From the NCBI RefSeq assembly GCF_006494425.1, contig NZ_VHIV01000002.1, positions 372,001 through 436,000 on the forward strand: a stretch of 64,000 nucleotides of DNA. The letters run 5' to 3'. The position numbers and the translations under genes are program-made. The DNA is from Bacillus dicomae. GTDB taxonomy: Bacteria; Bacillota; Bacilli; Bacillales; Bacillaceae_G. Shown here piece after piece: positions 24,450-35,939 of this stretch. Numbering within the stretch: position 1 is the stretch's first letter; each line of letters begins with the position of its first letter. Under the pieces are notes generated by a model. The model did not search any database and was not told the DNA's origin. It saw only the letters and a program-made list of their open reading frames with translations.

Positions 24450-25784
24450 GTGCATATTCTTGTTGTTAGTGTAAATTATCGAACAGCCCCTGTAGAATTT
24501 CGTGAGAAACTCACATTTCAGGCAGCAGAGCTAGAGCGAGCAATGACGACATTACAAAATCAAAAGAGCGTGTTAGAGAATGTCATTGTATCAACTTGTA
24601 ATCGCACTGAGATTTACGCTGTTGTCGATCAATTACACACGGGACGGTATTATATTAAGAAGTTTTTAGCTGATTGGTTTCAGTTTGAAATAGAAGAAGT
24701 CGCACCATATTTAACTATTTTTGAACAAGATGGTGCAATAGATCATTTATTCCGCGTAACGTGCGGTTTAGATTCTATGGTAGTTGGAGAGACGCAGATT
24801 TTAGGTCAAATAAAAGATAGCTTTTTAGAAGCGCAACAAGTAAAAGCAACAGGGACAATTTTTAATGAATTGTTTAAGCAAGTTATTACATTAGCGAAAC
24901 GTGCTCACTCAGAAACGACAATTGGTGAAAGTGCGATGTCTGTTAGTTATGCTGCCGTTGAGCTTGGGAAGAAAATATTCGGCGAGTTAACAGATTGTCA
25001 CATACTTATTCTTGGTGCTGGCAAAATGGGTGAACTTGCGCTGCAAAACTTATATGGAAGCGGTGCTCGTAAAGTAACAGTCATGAATAGGACGCTTTCA
25101 AAAGCAGAAATAATGGCTGAGAAATATATGGGACATGCAAAACCTTTAAGTGAATTACAATGTGCATTATTAGAAGCAGATATTTTAATTAGTTCAACTG
25201 GTGCATCTGAGTACGTCATTACGAAAGAGATGATGACAAAGGTAGAGAAAATGCGCTCTGGTCGACCATTATTTATGGTTGATATTGCAGTGCCGCGTGA
25301 TATTGATCCAGCGATTGATGAGCTAGAAGGTTCTTTCTTATATGACATTGATGATTTGCAAGGGGTAGTGGAAGCGAACCGTGCTGAACGTTTGAAAGAA
25401 GCAGAGAAAATTCAATTTATGATTGAAGAGGAAATTGTTTTATTTAAAACGTGGTTAAGTACACTTGGTGTCGTTCCGTTAATATCAGCTCTTCGTGATA
25501 AGGCACTTGCTATCCAAAGTGAAACGATGGAAAGCCTGGAACGAAAAATACCAAATCTTAGTGATCGTGAGAGAAAAGTAATTAGTAAGCATACGAAAAG
25601 TATTATTAATCAATTATTAAAAGACCCAATTTTAGTAGCGAAAGAAATAGCTGTTGAAGAGGGAGCAGACGAAAAATTAGCGTTATTTGCAAAGATTTTC
25701 GATTTAGAAATGGAAGACGTAGAGAGTCGTGCGGAAGAAGTAGAACATAAAAGAGCGTGGACACCATCCGTTCCATCTTTATAA
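24450..25784 (+). CDS. hemA: Glutamyl-tRNA reductase
   Basis: A 444-residue NADPH-dependent enzyme making glutamate-1-semialdehyde from Glu-tRNA, the first committed step of heme synthesis by the C5 route. The catalytic Cys50 lies in [24 protein letters not shown] is the substrate-site signature, [11 protein letters not shown] the NADPH fold, and the C-terminal helices give dimerisation. It starts at GTG after GAAGGGGG. First gene of hemAXCDBL; PerR box upstream. Confidence 0.97.
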   Translation: MHILVVSVNYRTAPVEFREKLTFQAAELERAMTTLQNQKSVLENVIVSTCNRTEIYAVVDQLHTGRYYIKKFLADWFQFEIEEVAPYLTIFEQDGAIDHLFRVTCGLDSMVVGETQILGQIKDSFLEAQQVKATGTIFNELFKQVITLAKRAHSETTIGESAMSVSYAAVELGKKIFGELTDCHILILGAGKMGELALQNLYGSGARKVTVMNRTLSKAEIMAEKYMGHAKPLSELQCALLEADILISSTGASEYVITKEMMTKVEKMRSGRPLFMVDIAVPRDIDPAIDELEGSFLYDIDDLQGVVEANRAERLKEAEKIQFMIEEEIVLFKTWLSTLGVVPLISALRDKALAIQSETMESLERKIPNLSDRERKVISKHTKSIINQLLKDPILVAKEIAVEEGADEKLALFAKIFDLEMEDVESRAEEVEHKRAWTPSVPSL

Positions 25785-25801
25785 TTTGGAAGGATGATCG
25801 G

Positions 25802-26635
25802 ATGAGTTTTTTAAATAACAGTATTATTTATCATATTGCAATTATTTTATATGCTTGTAGCATTAGTTTATATTTTATAGATTATTTCCAAAGTAACCGA
25901 AAGGCGAACCGATTTGCTTTTTGGTTACTTTCGATTGTATGGGTTCTGCATTCTATTTTTATGTTGCTTAGAGCTACAGATTCAGAAACGAACCCTCTTT
26001 TAACCTTATTATCAGGGATTTATTTTTATGTTTGGCTATTGATTACGATGTCGTTAGTCATTAATCGATTTATGAGAATCGATTTTTTAGTCTTTTTTAC
26101 AAATGTTGTCGCATTTGGCGTAAGCGCTTTTTCTATTTTTACGCCGCTCGGAAAGATGTCGCCCGTACTTGCAGAGCAATTGGTTTCGGAGCTTGTATAC
26201 GTACATGTCGGTATGGCTATTATTTCTTATGCAACATTCACTGTATCGTTCATTTTTTCTATTATGTATTTATTGCAATATCGCCTATTAAAAAAGAAAA
26301 AATGGAATGCGAGATTAAGAAGGTTAGGGAATTTACCGAAGCTAGAATCGATGTCTTACGGATTAAATTTATTTTCTGTTCCATTTTTCTTACTAGCCAT
26401 TTTATTAGGATGCATATGGGGATATACAAAATTGGACAATTTCCATTGGTATGATACGAAAGTGATTGGGTCTTTTGTCGTACTATTTGTATATTGTGCT
26501 GGCCTATATTTACGAGCGGCAGATGTGTTGCAAGGGAAGAAAATCGTGCAGTGGAACATTGGAGCATTTCTCGTAATGCTAATTAATATTTTTCTATTAA
26601 GCAGTTTATCCAACTTCCACTTTTGGTATTTATAA
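25802..26635 (+). CDS. hemX: HemX membrane protein (cytochrome c assembly-like)
   Basis: A 277-residue integral membrane protein with about eight spans. In B. subtilis HemX lowers the amount of HemA protein. It belongs to the CcmC/CcsA-like group, but a WWD heme motif is not evident. The start at 25802 follows GGAAGGATGATCGG; the longer frame from 25757 would overlap hemA. Seventeen bases separate it from hemA and fifteen from hemC. Confidence 0.9.
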   Translation: MSFLNNSIIYHIAIILYACSISLYFIDYFQSNRKANRFAFWLLSIVWVLHSIFMLLRATDSETNPLLTLLSGIYFYVWLLITMSLVINRFMRIDFLVFFTNVVAFGVSAFSIFTPLGKMSPVLAEQLVSELVYVHVGMAIISYATFTVSFIFSIMYLLQYRLLKKKKWNARLRRLGNLPKLESMSYGLNLFSVPFFLLAILLGCIWGYTKLDNFHWYDTKVIGSFVVLFVYCAGLYLRAADVLQGKKIVQWNIGAFLVMLINIFLLSSLSNFHFWYL

Positions 26636-26650
26636 TGAGGAGAGAAAATT

Positions 26651-27580
26651 ATGCGCAAAATTATTGTAGGGTCACGAAAGAGTAAATTAGCATTAACGCA
26701 AACGAACTGGTTTATTGATCAGTTAAAAGCGCTAGGTTTACCATATGAATTTGAAGTGAAAGAAATCGTCACAAAAGGTGATGTTATTTTAGATGTTACT
26801 CTTTCAAAAGTAGGCGGAAAAGGCTTGTTTGTGAAAGAGATTGAACATGCGTTACTTACAAAAGAAATTGATATGGCTGTACATAGTATGAAAGATATGC
26901 CGGCCGTACTTCCAGAAGGATTAATGATCGGTTGTACACCGAAGCGTGTTGACCCTCGTGATGCTTTTATCTCAAAAAACGGTGCATCGTTTAAAGAGTT
27001 AGCAGAAGGTGCTATTTTAGGTACGAGTAGTTTAAGACGTAGTGCACAGCTACTCGCTGCGAGACCAGATTTACAAGTGAAGTGGATTCGTGGAAATATC
27101 GATACACGTTTACGTAAATTAAAAGAAGAAGATTATGATGCAATCATTTTAGCAACAGCTGGATTACAAAGAATGGGCTGGGATGATGAAGTTATTACAG
27201 AACATTTAGATGAGACGTTATGTGTACCTGCTGTAGGACAAGGTGCATTAGCGATTGAGTGCCGTGAAGATGATACGGATTTACTACAGTTGTTAGCGCA
27301 TATAAATGATGCAGTAACAGAAAGAGCAGTGGCAGCAGAACGAGTATTTCTTCATAAACTTGAAGGTGGATGCCAAGTTCCAATCGCTGGATATGCAACT
27401 CTTACAGAAAATGATGCAATCGAATTAACAGCTCTTGTCGGGTCTATGGACGGTTCTGTTTTATTGAAAGAGACAGTAGTAGGAACTGATCCAAAGGAAG
27501 TAGGATTAGAGGCTGCGGACCGTTTAATTAAACAAGGCGCAAAAGAACTCATTCTTGCTGCAAATAAGGGGCAACAATAA
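26651..27580 (+). CDS. hemC: Hydroxymethylbilane synthase (porphobilinogen deaminase)
   Basis: A 309-residue enzyme joining four porphobilinogens. Cys241 in EGGCQVP carries the dipyrromethane cofactor. The active-site loop features ([33 protein letters not shown]) are intact. GAGGAGAG precedes the ATG. Two bases separate it from hemD. Confidence 0.97.
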   Translation: MRKIIVGSRKSKLALTQTNWFIDQLKALGLPYEFEVKEIVTKGDVILDVTLSKVGGKGLFVKEIEHALLTKEIDMAVHSMKDMPAVLPEGLMIGCTPKRVDPRDAFISKNGASFKELAEGAILGTSSLRRSAQLLAARPDLQVKWIRGNIDTRLRKLKEEDYDAIILATAGLQRMGWDDEVITEHLDETLCVPAVGQGALAIECREDDTDLLQLLAHINDAVTERAVAAERVFLHKLEGGCQVPIAGYATLTENDAIELTALVGSMDGSVLLKETVVGTDPKEVGLEAADRLIKQGAKELILAANKGQQ

Positions 27581-27582
27581 AT

Positions 27583-28335
27583 ATGAACACTCTCGCTGGC
27601 AAAACGGTATTGATTACACGTGCCCAGCATCAAGCAAAACAAATGAGTGTAGCGGTGAAAGAAAAGAGCGGAATTCCATTGGAAATTCCGCTTTTGCGTA
27701 TGGAAGGTATGTCTCATAGGCAAATTCACCATATAGCAGGGCAGCTGCATTCGTATGACTGGGTTATTTTTACGAGCAAAAATGGGGTAGCTTTTTTTCT
27801 AGATAGTTTGAGAAAGAAGATGCCCGTAACGACTAAAATTGCTGCAGTAGGCGTGAAAACAAAGTTAGAGTTAGAAAAGCGGGGCTATGAAGTGGACTTC
27901 GTTCCAACTTCATTTGTTGCAGAAATATTTGCAGAAGAGTTTGTAAAAAAATTAAGTGGAAACGAATGTATTTTATTTCCGAAAGGGAATTTAGCAAGAG
28001 ATGTTATTCCAGTTGCACTTCGTGAAATGGGTGTTTCTCTAGATGAGCTAATCGTATATGGTACGAAAGAAAATGTAGAGAAAAAGCGAGAGCTTATAGA
28101 AACGTTAGAAGCAGAGAAAGTAGACATCATTACATTTACGAGTCCTTCAACTGTTACTAGTTTTGTTCGTTTACTTGAGAGTACAAACTGGAGAGAATGG
28201 ACAAAAAAATGTACAATTGCTTGTATAGGGCCTATTACGGAAAAAGAGGCGAGCCTTTATTTTCCGCATGTTATTGTGCCAAAAGAGTACACTGTAGAAG
28301 CATTACTACAATGCGTTTGTGAATCTATAAAATAA
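27583..28335 (+). CDS. hemD: Uroporphyrinogen-III synthase
   Basis: A 250-residue two-lobed enzyme closing and inverting ring D of hydroxymethylbilane. The fold is recognisable by LITRAQHQ at the start, VIFTSKNGVAFF, and the second-lobe TFTSPSTVTSFV and IACIGPIT. Sequence conservation in this family is low, but operon position makes the call firm. Confidence 0.93.
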   Translation: MNTLAGKTVLITRAQHQAKQMSVAVKEKSGIPLEIPLLRMEGMSHRQIHHIAGQLHSYDWVIFTSKNGVAFFLDSLRKKMPVTTKIAAVGVKTKLELEKRGYEVDFVPTSFVAEIFAEEFVKKLSGNECILFPKGNLARDVIPVALREMGVSLDELIVYGTKENVEKKRELIETLEAEKVDIITFTSPSTVTSFVRLLESTNWREWTKKCTIACIGPITEKEASLYFPHVIVPKEYTVEALLQCVCESIK

Positions 28336-28355
28336 AAGAATGGGGATAGAAATCT

Positions 28356-29345
28356 ATGAACTCTTTACAATTTAATCGTCATCGTCGTTTAAGACAAAGC
28401 GGTAATATGCGTGCGCTTGTGCGTGAAACGTTTTTACATACGGAAGATTTTATTTACCCTATTTTTGTGTTAGAAGGCGAAAATGTTCGTAATGAAGTGC
28501 CTTCTATGCCAGGCGTATATCAAATGTCTTTAGACTTATTGCAAGCTGAAATGCAAGAGGTTGTTGATTTGGGTATTCGTTCTGTTATTGTATTTGGTTT
28601 ACCTGCTGAAAAAGATGAAGTTGGATCATCAGCATATTGTGATCATGGAATTGTGCAACGTGCAATTAAGCAAATTAAAGGTGATTTCCCTGAGCTAGTA
28701 GTAGTTGCAGATACATGTTTATGTCAATTCACAAGTCACGGTCATTGCGGTGTAATTGAAGATGGTATTATTTTAAATGACGAGTCTCTTGCAGTTCTTG
28801 CGAAAACAGCTGTAAGCCAAGCGAAAGCAGGAGCGGACATTATTGCACCATCAAACATGATGGACGGCTTCGTAACAGCAATTCGCCATGCATTAGATGA
28901 AAATGGTTTTGGACACGTACCAGTTATGTCGTATGCTGTGAAATATTCATCAGCATTTTACGGACCATTCCGTGATGCGGCACACGGTGCACCACAATTT
29001 GGTGATCGTAAAACATATCAAATGGACCCAGCGAACCGTATGGAAGCATTCCGTGAAGCAGAATCAGATGTAATGGAAGGGGCAGATTTCTTAATTGTAA
29101 AGCCAGCTCTTTCTTACTTAGATATCGTTAGAGATGTAAAAAATAACTTTAATTTACCAGTCGTTGCTTATAACGTAAGCGGTGAATATTCAATGATTAA
29201 AGCGGCAGCGCAAAATGGCTGGATTAATGAAAAAGAAGTTGTACTTGAAAAATTAATTAGCATGAAACGTGCAGGAGCAGATTTAATTATTACGTATCAT
29301 GCAAAAGATGCAGCAAGATGGTTACAAGAAGGAGGCGCTAAATAA
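28356..29345 (+). CDS. hemB: Delta-aminolevulinic acid dehydratase (porphobilinogen synthase)
   Basis: A 329-residue enzyme condensing two 5-aminolevulinates. The zinc-type motif [14 protein letters not shown] is present. Schiff-base lysines lie in [17 protein letters not shown] and [12 protein letters not shown]. The stop codon shares one base with the hemL start (TAATG), so translation is coupled. Confidence 0.97.
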   Translation: MNSLQFNRHRRLRQSGNMRALVRETFLHTEDFIYPIFVLEGENVRNEVPSMPGVYQMSLDLLQAEMQEVVDLGIRSVIVFGLPAEKDEVGSSAYCDHGIVQRAIKQIKGDFPELVVVADTCLCQFTSHGHCGVIEDGIILNDESLAVLAKTAVSQAKAGADIIAPSNMMDGFVTAIRHALDENGFGHVPVMSYAVKYSSAFYGPFRDAAHGAPQFGDRKTYQMDPANRMEAFREAESDVMEGADFLIVKPALSYLDIVRDVKNNFNLPVVAYNVSGEYSMIKAAAQNGWINEKEVVLEKLISMKRAGADLIITYHAKDAARWLQEGGAK

Positions 29346-30634
29346 TGAAAAAGTTTGATAAGTCAATTGCGGCGTTTGAAGAAGCACAAGATTTAATGCC
29401 TGGAGGCGTAAATAGCCCAGTTCGTGCCTTTAAGTCTGTCGGTATGAATCCGTTGTTTATGGAGCGTGGAAAAGGCTCTAAAGTATATGATATCGATGGA
29501 AATGAATACATCGATTACGTATTATCATGGGGGCCTTTAATTCATGGCCATGCAAATGATCGTGTTGTTGAAGCTTTAAAGTCTGTTGCTGAAAGAGGTA
29601 CAAGCTTCGGTGCCCCAACAGAAATTGAAAATAAATTAGCGAAACTTGTTATTGAGCGCGTACCATCAATTGAAATTGTACGTATGGTTAACTCTGGAAC
29701 AGAAGCGACAATGAGTGCGCTACGTTTAGCTCGTGGTTATACAGGCCGTAACAAAATTTTGAAATTCATCGGTTGTTACCATGGTCATGGTGATTCGTTA
29801 TTAATTAAAGCGGGTTCTGGTGTGGCAACGCTAGGTTTACCAGATAGCCCTGGTGTACCAGAAGGTGTAGCGAAAAATACGATTACAGTAGCGTATAACG
29901 ATTTAGAAAGTGTGAAATATGCTTTCGAACAATTCGGTGATGATATCGCTTGTGTAATTGTAGAACCAGTAGCAGGAAATATGGGTGTTGTTCCTCCGCA
30001 GCCAGGATTTTTAGAAGGTCTTCGTGAAGTAACAGAACAAAATGGTGCATTGCTTATTTTTGATGAAGTAATGACAGGATTCCGAGTTGCTTACAATTGC
30101 GGACAAGGTTATTACGGTGTAACACCTGATTTAACTTGTTTAGGTAAAGTAATCGGTGGTGGATTACCAGTAGGAGCATACGGTGGTAAAGCAGAAATTA
30201 TGCGCCAAGTTGCACCAAGCGGACCGATTTACCAAGCGGGTACTTTATCAGGTAACCCACTTGCAATGGCAGCAGGTTATGAAACGTTAGTGCAGTTAAC
30301 GCCAGAATCATATGTAGAATTTGAGCGTAAAGCTGAAATGTTAGAAGCGGGATTACGTAAAGCGGCTGAAAAACATGGCATTCCGCATCATATTAATCGT
30401 GCGGGTTCTATGATTGGTATTTTCTTTACAGATGAACCAGTTATTAATTACGATGCAGCAAAATCTTCAAACTTAGAATTCTTTGCGGCTTACTATCGTG
30501 AAATGGTAGAACAAGGTGTATTCTTACCGCCATCTCAATTCGAAGGTTTATTCTTATCGACAGCACATAGTGATGCAGATATTGAGGCGACGATTGCAGC
30601 GGCTGAAATTGCAATGTCAAAATTAAAAGCTTAA
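29345..30634 (+). CDS. hemL: Glutamate-1-semialdehyde 2,1-aminomutase
   Basis: A 429-residue PLP enzyme of class III aminotransferases producing 5-aminolevulinate. The PLP lysine is Lys268 in [10 protein letters not shown]. The [16 protein letters not shown] and FDEVMTGFR motifs are conserved. AAGGAGGCG (29328-29336) inside hemB is the ribosome binding site. Last gene of the heme operon; a strong terminator follows. Confidence 0.97.
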   Translation: MKKFDKSIAAFEEAQDLMPGGVNSPVRAFKSVGMNPLFMERGKGSKVYDIDGNEYIDYVLSWGPLIHGHANDRVVEALKSVAERGTSFGAPTEIENKLAKLVIERVPSIEIVRMVNSGTEATMSALRLARGYTGRNKILKFIGCYHGHGDSLLIKAGSGVATLGLPDSPGVPEGVAKNTITVAYNDLESVKYAFEQFGDDIACVIVEPVAGNMGVVPPQPGFLEGLREVTEQNGALLIFDEVMTGFRVAYNCGQGYYGVTPDLTCLGKVIGGGLPVGAYGGKAEIMRQVAPSGPIYQAGTLSGNPLAMAAGYETLVQLTPESYVEFERKAEMLEAGLRKAAEKHGIPHHINRAGSMIGIFFTDEPVINYDAAKSSNLEFFAAYYREMVEQGVFLPPSQFEGLFLSTAHSDADIEATIAAAEIAMSKLKA

Positions 30635-30644
30635 TTGAATAAAG

Positions 30645-30678
30645 AAAATCGCTCTCCGTAAGGGGAGCGATTTTTTTT
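30645..30678 (+). terminator. Heme operon terminator
   Basis: 13-bp stem from AAAATCGCTCTCC to GGGGAGCGATTTT (30645-30657 with 30662-30674) and a T-run. Confidence 0.92.
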
Positions 30679-30743
30679 ATTCATAAAGTCAGCTTTCCGT
30701 ACATAAATCTGTAATGACATATAGTTTGGGAGGGGGAAAAGAA

Positions 30744-31721
30744 GTGGCAACAGATCATTCATTACGTTTTTCATTAAAAGAATCTGTTTGGTTCCAAAAA
30801 GGACAGGAAGTCGAAGAACTTTTGTCAATTTCGTTAGATCCAGACGTTGAGATAGAAGAGCTTGATCATGAAGTTATCGTGAGAGGGCAATTAGATTTAA
30901 CGGGAGAGTATGTTGCACGGCAAGATGATTCGGCTTATTCATTAAGAGATCTATCACCAGCGAAGTCAATTGATTATGTAGAAACAAGAGAAGATGGGGT
31001 TAATGAACTTGTTCATTCCTTTCCGCTTGAAATATCAATTCCAAGAAACCGTGTGAAAGTAATTGAAGAACTATATGTATCTATCGAGGAATTTGATTAT
31101 GAATTAAAGGAAAATGGTTGCTTACAATTATTAGCGGATATATCTATTACAGGGTTATGTGATGAAGAAAGAATTGAGGATGAAGAGGAAGAAACGGCAT
31201 ACGCTGAGTTAGAAGATGATTCAGTACAAGAGGATGAAAATAGACCAACGCCGCACGTAGAAGAACCAGCCTATAAGGAATCAGATGAGTGGGAAGATTA
31301 CGCATTTGAGCCGTTTCAACTAGAAGAAAGAAAAGAGCAGGAAGTAGGGGAAGAGGAAATAGAAGAACATGAATTTGCGGAGCGTGAAGAGGAGAAAGAA
31401 ACAACGCCGCAATTTGAATTGTTCGGACGAAAAGATTTCAAGAAAGAAAAAGCGAAAAAACAAGAAGAGCAAGAAGAAGAAACGTATTCACAGCGAGATG
31501 AAAATGCGCTTTATTTAACGAAATTATTTACGAAAGAACCGGAAGAGGAATTTACAAAGTTAAGAATGTATTTCGTGCAAGAAGGGGATACAATCGAATC
31601 TGTTGCGGATCGTTATGAAACGTCTGTACAAAACTTATACCGTGTTAATCAAACAGAAGATATATATTTAACTACAGGGCAAATTATTTATATTCCCGTT
31701 TCAAGAGCAAAAGCGAAATAA
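30744..31721 (+). CDS. spoVID: Spore coat morphogenetic protein SpoVID
   Basis: A 325-residue protein that guides coat layers round the forespore. The N-terminal beta-rich domain (about 1-140) is the conserved SpoVID part. A long, highly acidic Glu-rich linker follows (about 140-270). A C-terminal LysM domain (about 278-322, YFVQEGDTIESVADRYETS) binds spore peptidoglycan or precursors. GTG 30744 is chosen as start after GGGAGGGGG (30728-30736); an upstream frame from 30714 is unsupported. The stop codon lies in the terminator stem. It precedes ysxE as in B. subtilis. Confidence 0.92.
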   Translation: MATDHSLRFSLKESVWFQKGQEVEELLSISLDPDVEIEELDHEVIVRGQLDLTGEYVARQDDSAYSLRDLSPAKSIDYVETREDGVNELVHSFPLEISIPRNRVKVIEELYVSIEEFDYELKENGCLQLLADISITGLCDEERIEDEEEETAYAELEDDSVQEDENRPTPHVEEPAYKESDEWEDYAFEPFQLEERKEQEVGEEEIEEHEFAEREEEKETTPQFELFGRKDFKKEKAKKQEEQEEETYSQRDENALYLTKLFTKEPEEEFTKLRMYFVQEGDTIESVADRYETSVQNLYRVNQTEDIYLTTGQIIYIPVSRAKAK

Positions 31722-31746
31722 GTGAGTGTTTTTCACTTATTTTTCT
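31716..31746 (+). terminator. Terminator-like hairpin after spoVID
   Basis: 10-bp perfect stem AAATAAGTGA/TCACTTATTT (31716-31725 with 31733-31742), then TTTC. It may reduce readthrough into ysxE. Confidence 0.75.
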
Positions 31747-31780
31747 AAAGGCTATGTTTTGAATAGAAAGGGTTATTCGT

Positions 31781-32806
31781 ATGGATATGGAATTACGAAA
31801 TCGCTATGAACCCATTGTAAGGCAATATAGATTGGATACGCAGCATATGGAAGAGCACGGAAGCGTAACGAAAATTTATACGAATCAAGGTCCATATGCG
31901 CTCAAGAAAATAGAAGGCAGGAAGTTAGAGCGGAATAACTTTCTGCATCATATTCAATATTTGAAGGAGAAAGGTTTTTCAAACTATGTACCTATATACC
32001 ATGCGACGGATGGAAATTATATTTTAAGCGACGGTACGTATAATTATTATTTAATGCCTTGGTTAGAACGTGCGGAAGGTAACGGCGAGGATAATGATCA
32101 ATACCATAAAATGTTTCAGACTCTCGGAACGTTGCATCAAAAAACGGTAAAAGAAGAAACGTATACAGAAGAGGATTTAGAAAAACATTATACAAATATA
32201 TCCGATCGCTGGGAAAATGATGGCGAGATGTTAGAAGAGTTTCTTGTAGAATCGGAAGCGAAGTGGTATATGTCTCCGTTTGAATTGCAATATTGTACGT
32301 ACTATCATCATGTAATGAGGGCGCGTGAGTTTGCAACGAAGCAATTAAATGAGTGGAACGATGCGATGAAAGAAAAAGAGACAACACGCATTACTTTTGT
32401 ACATGGTAACGTATCATTGAATCATTTTTTATTTGATTATGAACGGAACGGCTATTTTATTAGTTTAGAAAAATCGAAGTTTGCAACACCTGTGCAAGAT
32501 ATTGTAGGGTTTTATTCTCGGTCGTTAAACACATACCCAATTGCGCGAAGTGATCGGTTTGAATGGTATCAAATGTACCAAAAAAATTTCCCGTTTACGA
32601 AAGAAGAGCAACTACTCATGTTTGCGTATATGACGTATCCATCGCAATTTATTCGGCAAATCCAGTCTTATAAGAAAAGAAGAGAGCGTCGTAATGAGGA
32701 AAATGAACTTCTCGGAGTAAAGAGTTTGCAACAAGCGCATTGGCTCGTTAGTAATATAGAATATTTCCTTTCGCAATTACAAGCTGCCCAGCAAGGGAAC
32801 GGATAA
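31781..32806 (+). CDS. ysxE: Spore coat protein YsxE (CotS-type kinase-like family)
   Basis: A 341-residue protein of the CotS/YutH/YsxE family, distant relatives of aminoglycoside/choline phosphotransferases. A kinase-like N-lobe holds YALKKIEGRK and a catalytic-loop equivalent reads FVHGNVSLNHFLFD (residues about 207-220), with Asn in place of the usual catalytic Asp. It is probably not an active kinase, but this is not proved. In B. subtilis YsxE is placed in the coat through SpoVID. ATG 31781 follows AAAGGG. Confidence 0.88.
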   Translation: MDMELRNRYEPIVRQYRLDTQHMEEHGSVTKIYTNQGPYALKKIEGRKLERNNFLHHIQYLKEKGFSNYVPIYHATDGNYILSDGTYNYYLMPWLERAEGNGEDNDQYHKMFQTLGTLHQKTVKEETYTEEDLEKHYTNISDRWENDGEMLEEFLVESEAKWYMSPFELQYCTYYHHVMRAREFATKQLNEWNDAMKEKETTRITFVHGNVSLNHFLFDYERNGYFISLEKSKFATPVQDIVGFYSRSLNTYPIARSDRFEWYQMYQKNFPFTKEEQLLMFAYMTYPSQFIRQIQSYKKRRERRNEENELLGVKSLQQAHWLVSNIEYFLSQLQAAQQGNG

Positions 32807-32843
32807 AGAAGATAAGTAGAGGGTGCTACTTATCTTCTTTTTT
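32806..32843 (+). terminator. ysxE terminator
   Basis: Perfect 14-bp stem AAGAAGATAAGTAG/CTACTTATCTTCTT (32806-32819 with 32826-32839) and T-run. Confidence 0.93.
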
Positions 32844-32937
32844 TGCCTGAAAAGCTGTAGTATTAAATTTATCTTGACGAATAAGGTTTCGTTTTTTACA
32901 CTATTGTATATAATAATTAACAATCATATAAATGCCT

Positions 32938-33185
32938 TGAAGGGGAAGAGTATAACAAGAAACGTCTTCAGAGAGGAGAATCATTAGCTGGGAGATTCTC
33001 TAGATAGTTATGTTAGAAGGTAGCCCTGGAGCATCTTTTCTGAACGGAATAGTTCTCATTAGGAAAAGACGGATTTGTCCGTTATCAAATTAAGAGTATA
33101 AGCAAATTCCTGAATTTGTTTGTAAATAAAGGTGGTACCGCGATGTCCCTCGTCCTTTTTTTTGGATGAGGGACATTTTTTATTT
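32938..33185 (+). promoter_or_regulatory. T-box riboswitch leader of valS
   Basis: The leader shows AGAGTA near 32947, AGAGAGG after 32970, GAAC near 33043, paired ACGG/CCGT (33069-33082), and the T-box core AAGGTGGTACCGCG at 33129-33142. This is followed by the terminator GTCCCTCGTCC/GGATGAGGGAC (33145-33155 with 33164-33174) and a T-run. Uncharged cognate tRNA should bind and favour the antiterminator. I could not fix the specifier codon; GTT at 33052-33054 is one Val candidate. Promoter elements TTGACG (32874) and TATAAT (32909) lie upstream. Confidence 0.9.
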
Positions 33186-33200
33186 TAAGGAGGGAAAATA

Positions 33201-35846
33201 ATGTCAAACACGGAAAAGAATTTACCAACTAAATATGATCATATGTCCGTTGAAGAAGGCCTTTATCAGTGGTGGCTAGAAGGCAAATATTTTGAAGCAA
33301 CAGGAGACGAGAAGAAACAACCGTATACAATTGTAATTCCACCTCCGAACGTAACTGGTAAGTTACACTTAGGTCATGCTTGGGATACAACTCTTCAAGA
33401 TATTTTAACTCGTACGAAGCGTATGCAAGGTTACGATGTATTATGGCTTCCAGGAATGGACCATGCTGGTATTGCAACACAAGCGAAAGTAGAAGGAAAG
33501 CTTCGTGAAGAAGGTATTTCACGTTACGATCTTGGCCGTGAGAAATTCCTTGAAAAAGCTTGGGAATGGAAAGAAGAATACGCTTCTCACATTCGTCAAC
33601 AATGGGGGAAAGTTGGTTTAGGACTAGACTATTCTCGCGAACGTTTCACATTAGACGAAGGTTTATCAGATGCGGTTAATAAAGTATTCGTTCAATTATA
33701 CGAAAAAGGCTTAATTTACCGCGGTGAATATATTATCAACTGGGACCCAGCAACACGCACAGCTCTTTCTGATATCGAAGTAATTCATAAAGAAGTTCAA
33801 GGTGCATTCTACCATATGAACTATCCATTAACAGATGGTTCTGGACATATTCGTCTTGCAACAACTCGTCCAGAAACGATGCTTGGTGATACAGCAGTAG
33901 CGGTTCATCCAGAAGACGATCGTTACAAACATTTAATTGGAAAAACAGTTACACTTCCAATCGTAGGCCGTGAGATTCCGATTATTGCTGATGAGTACGT
34001 AGAAAAAGACTTCGGAACAGGCGTTGTAAAAATTACACCAGCTCATGACCCGAATGACTTTGAAGTAGGTAACCGTCATGACTTACCACGCATCTTAGTA
34101 ATGAACGAAGATGGATCGATGAACGAGAAAGCCGGTAAGTATAACGGCATGGATCGTTTCGAGTGTCGTAAAGCGTTAGTAAAAGATTTACAAGAAGCGG
34201 GCGTATTAGTAGAAATCGAGCCTCATATGCATTCAGTAGGTCATAGTGAGCGTAGTGGTGCAGTTGTTGAGCCTTACTTATCAACACAATGGTTCGTGAA
34301 AATGGCTCCACTTGCTGAGAAGGCAGTAGCGCTTCAGCAAAAAGAAGAAGAGAAAGTAACGTTCGTACCAGAGCGTTTCGAAAACACATATTTACGCTGG
34401 ATGGAAAACATTCACGACTGGTGTATCTCTCGTCAATTATGGTGGGGACACCGCATTCCAGCTTGGTATCATAAAGAAACTGGTGAAGTATATGTAGGTA
34501 CAGAAGCACCAGCCGATATTGAAAATTGGAATCAAGATAACGACGTACTTGATACATGGTTCAGTTCAGCGCTATGGCCATTCTCAACACTTGGTTGGCC
34601 AAATGAAGATGCAGCAGACTTTAAACGTTACTATTCAACAGACGCACTAGTAACTGGTTATGACATCATCTTCTTCTGGGTATCTCGTATGATTTTCCAA
34701 GGTTTAGAGTTTACAGGCGAGCGTCCATTTAAAGATGTATTAATTCACGGTTTAGTTCGTGATGAGCAAGGACGTAAAATGAGTAAATCTCTTGGTAACG
34801 GTATTGACCCAATGGAAGTTATCGAGAAGTACGGTGCAGATGCAATGCGTTTCTTCTTATCAACAGGAAGTGCACCAGGTCAAGACTTACGTTTCAGCAT
34901 GGAGAAAGTAGAATCTACTTGGAACTTCATTAATAAAATTTGGAATGCATCACGTTTCGTATTAATGAACATGGATGACATGAAGTATGAAGAAATCGAT
35001 TTAACTGGTGAAAAATCAGTTGCAGATAAGTGGATTTTAACTCGCTTAAATGAAACAATCGAAAGCGTAACACGTAACATGGATAAATATGAGTTCGGTG
35101 AAGCGGGCCGTTCATTATACAACTTCATCTGGGACGATTTCTGTGACTGGTACATTGAAATGGCGAAACTTCCTCTATACGGTGAAGATGAAGCAGCTAA
35201 GAAAACAACTCGTTCTATTTTAGCTTACGTATTAGACCAAACAATGCGTCTATTACACCCATTCATGCCATTCGTAACAGAGAAAATTTGGCAACATTTA
35301 CCGCATGAAGGCGAATCTATTACAGTAGCTGCATGGCCAACAGTTCGCGAAGATTTACAAGATGCAGAAGCAGCAGCAGAAATGCACCTTCTAGTTGATA
35401 TTATTCGCTCTGTTCGTAACATCCGTGCAGAAGTAAATACGCCAATGAGCAAAAAAGTTCAAATGCAAATTAAAGCAAAAGATGAGGCTGTACTTGCTCA
35501 ACTTACGAAAAATAGCTCTTACATTGAGCGTTTCTGTAACCCAAGTGAATTAACAATTCAAACGGATTTACAAGCGCCAGAAAAAGCGATGACTGCAATC
35601 GTAACAGGTGCAGAGTTATTCTTACCGTTAGCTGATCTTATCAATCTTGATGAAGAGAGAGCGCGTCTTGAGAAAGAACTTGAGAAGTTCGATAAAGAAG
35701 TAGAACGTGTACAGAAGAAACTTTCAAACCAAGGTTTCGTAGCGAAAGCTCCTGCGGCAGTTATTGAAGGAGAGCGTGCGAAAGAGCAAGATTACCTAGA
35801 AAAACGCGAAGCAGTTCGCCAACGTCTAGCGGATCTTGAAAAATAA
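33201..35846 (+). CDS. valS: Valyl-tRNA synthetase
   Basis: An 881-residue class I synthetase. HIGH-type motif [15 protein letters not shown] lies near residues 49-63 and KMSKS in [10 protein letters not shown] near 526. The CP1 editing domain ([12 protein letters not shown]) hydrolyses misacylated threonine. The C-terminal coiled coil ([19 protein letters not shown]) is the ValRS tRNA-contact arm. AAGGAGGG precedes the ATG. Controlled by the T-box leader. Confidence 0.98.
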   Translation: MSNTEKNLPTKYDHMSVEEGLYQWWLEGKYFEATGDEKKQPYTIVIPPPNVTGKLHLGHAWDTTLQDILTRTKRMQGYDVLWLPGMDHAGIATQAKVEGKLREEGISRYDLGREKFLEKAWEWKEEYASHIRQQWGKVGLGLDYSRERFTLDEGLSDAVNKVFVQLYEKGLIYRGEYIINWDPATRTALSDIEVIHKEVQGAFYHMNYPLTDGSGHIRLATTRPETMLGDTAVAVHPEDDRYKHLIGKTVTLPIVGREIPIIADEYVEKDFGTGVVKITPAHDPNDFEVGNRHDLPRILVMNEDGSMNEKAGKYNGMDRFECRKALVKDLQEAGVLVEIEPHMHSVGHSERSGAVVEPYLSTQWFVKMAPLAEKAVALQQKEEEKVTFVPERFENTYLRWMENIHDWCISRQLWWGHRIPAWYHKETGEVYVGTEAPADIENWNQDNDVLDTWFSSALWPFSTLGWPNEDAADFKRYYSTDALVTGYDIIFFWVSRMIFQGLEFTGERPFKDVLIHGLVRDEQGRKMSKSLGNGIDPMEVIEKYGADAMRFFLSTGSAPGQDLRFSMEKVESTWNFINKIWNASRFVLMNMDDMKYEEIDLTGEKSVADKWILTRLNETIESVTRNMDKYEFGEAGRSLYNFIWDDFCDWYIEMAKLPLYGEDEAAKKTTRSILAYVLDQTMRLLHPFMPFVTEKIWQHLPHEGESITVAAWPTVREDLQDAEAAAEMHLLVDIIRSVRNIRAEVNTPMSKKVQMQIKAKDEAVLAQLTKNSSYIERFCNPSELTIQTDLQAPEKAMTAIVTGAELFLPLADLINLDEERARLEKELEKFDKEVERVQKKLSNQGFVAKAPAAVIEGERAKEQDYLEKREAVRQRLADLEK

Positions 35847-35857
35847 AAATGTTTTTT

Positions 35858-35890
35858 AGAGACTCACTATATTGGTGAGTCTCTTTTCTT
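35858..35890 (+). terminator. valS terminator
   Basis: Perfect 10-bp stem AGAGACTCAC/GTGAGTCTCT (35858-35867 with 35875-35884) and T-rich tail. Confidence 0.88.
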
Positions 35891-35939
35891 TGCGTATAAT
35901 AGAATGATGAAGGTTGTCTTTTGAAAGGGGAAAGCATAC

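Noticed and set aside
31147-31404. 85-codon minus-strand ORF within spoVID
   Set aside because: Leu/Phe-rich shadow of the Glu-rich linker (GAA/GAG codons read in antisense).
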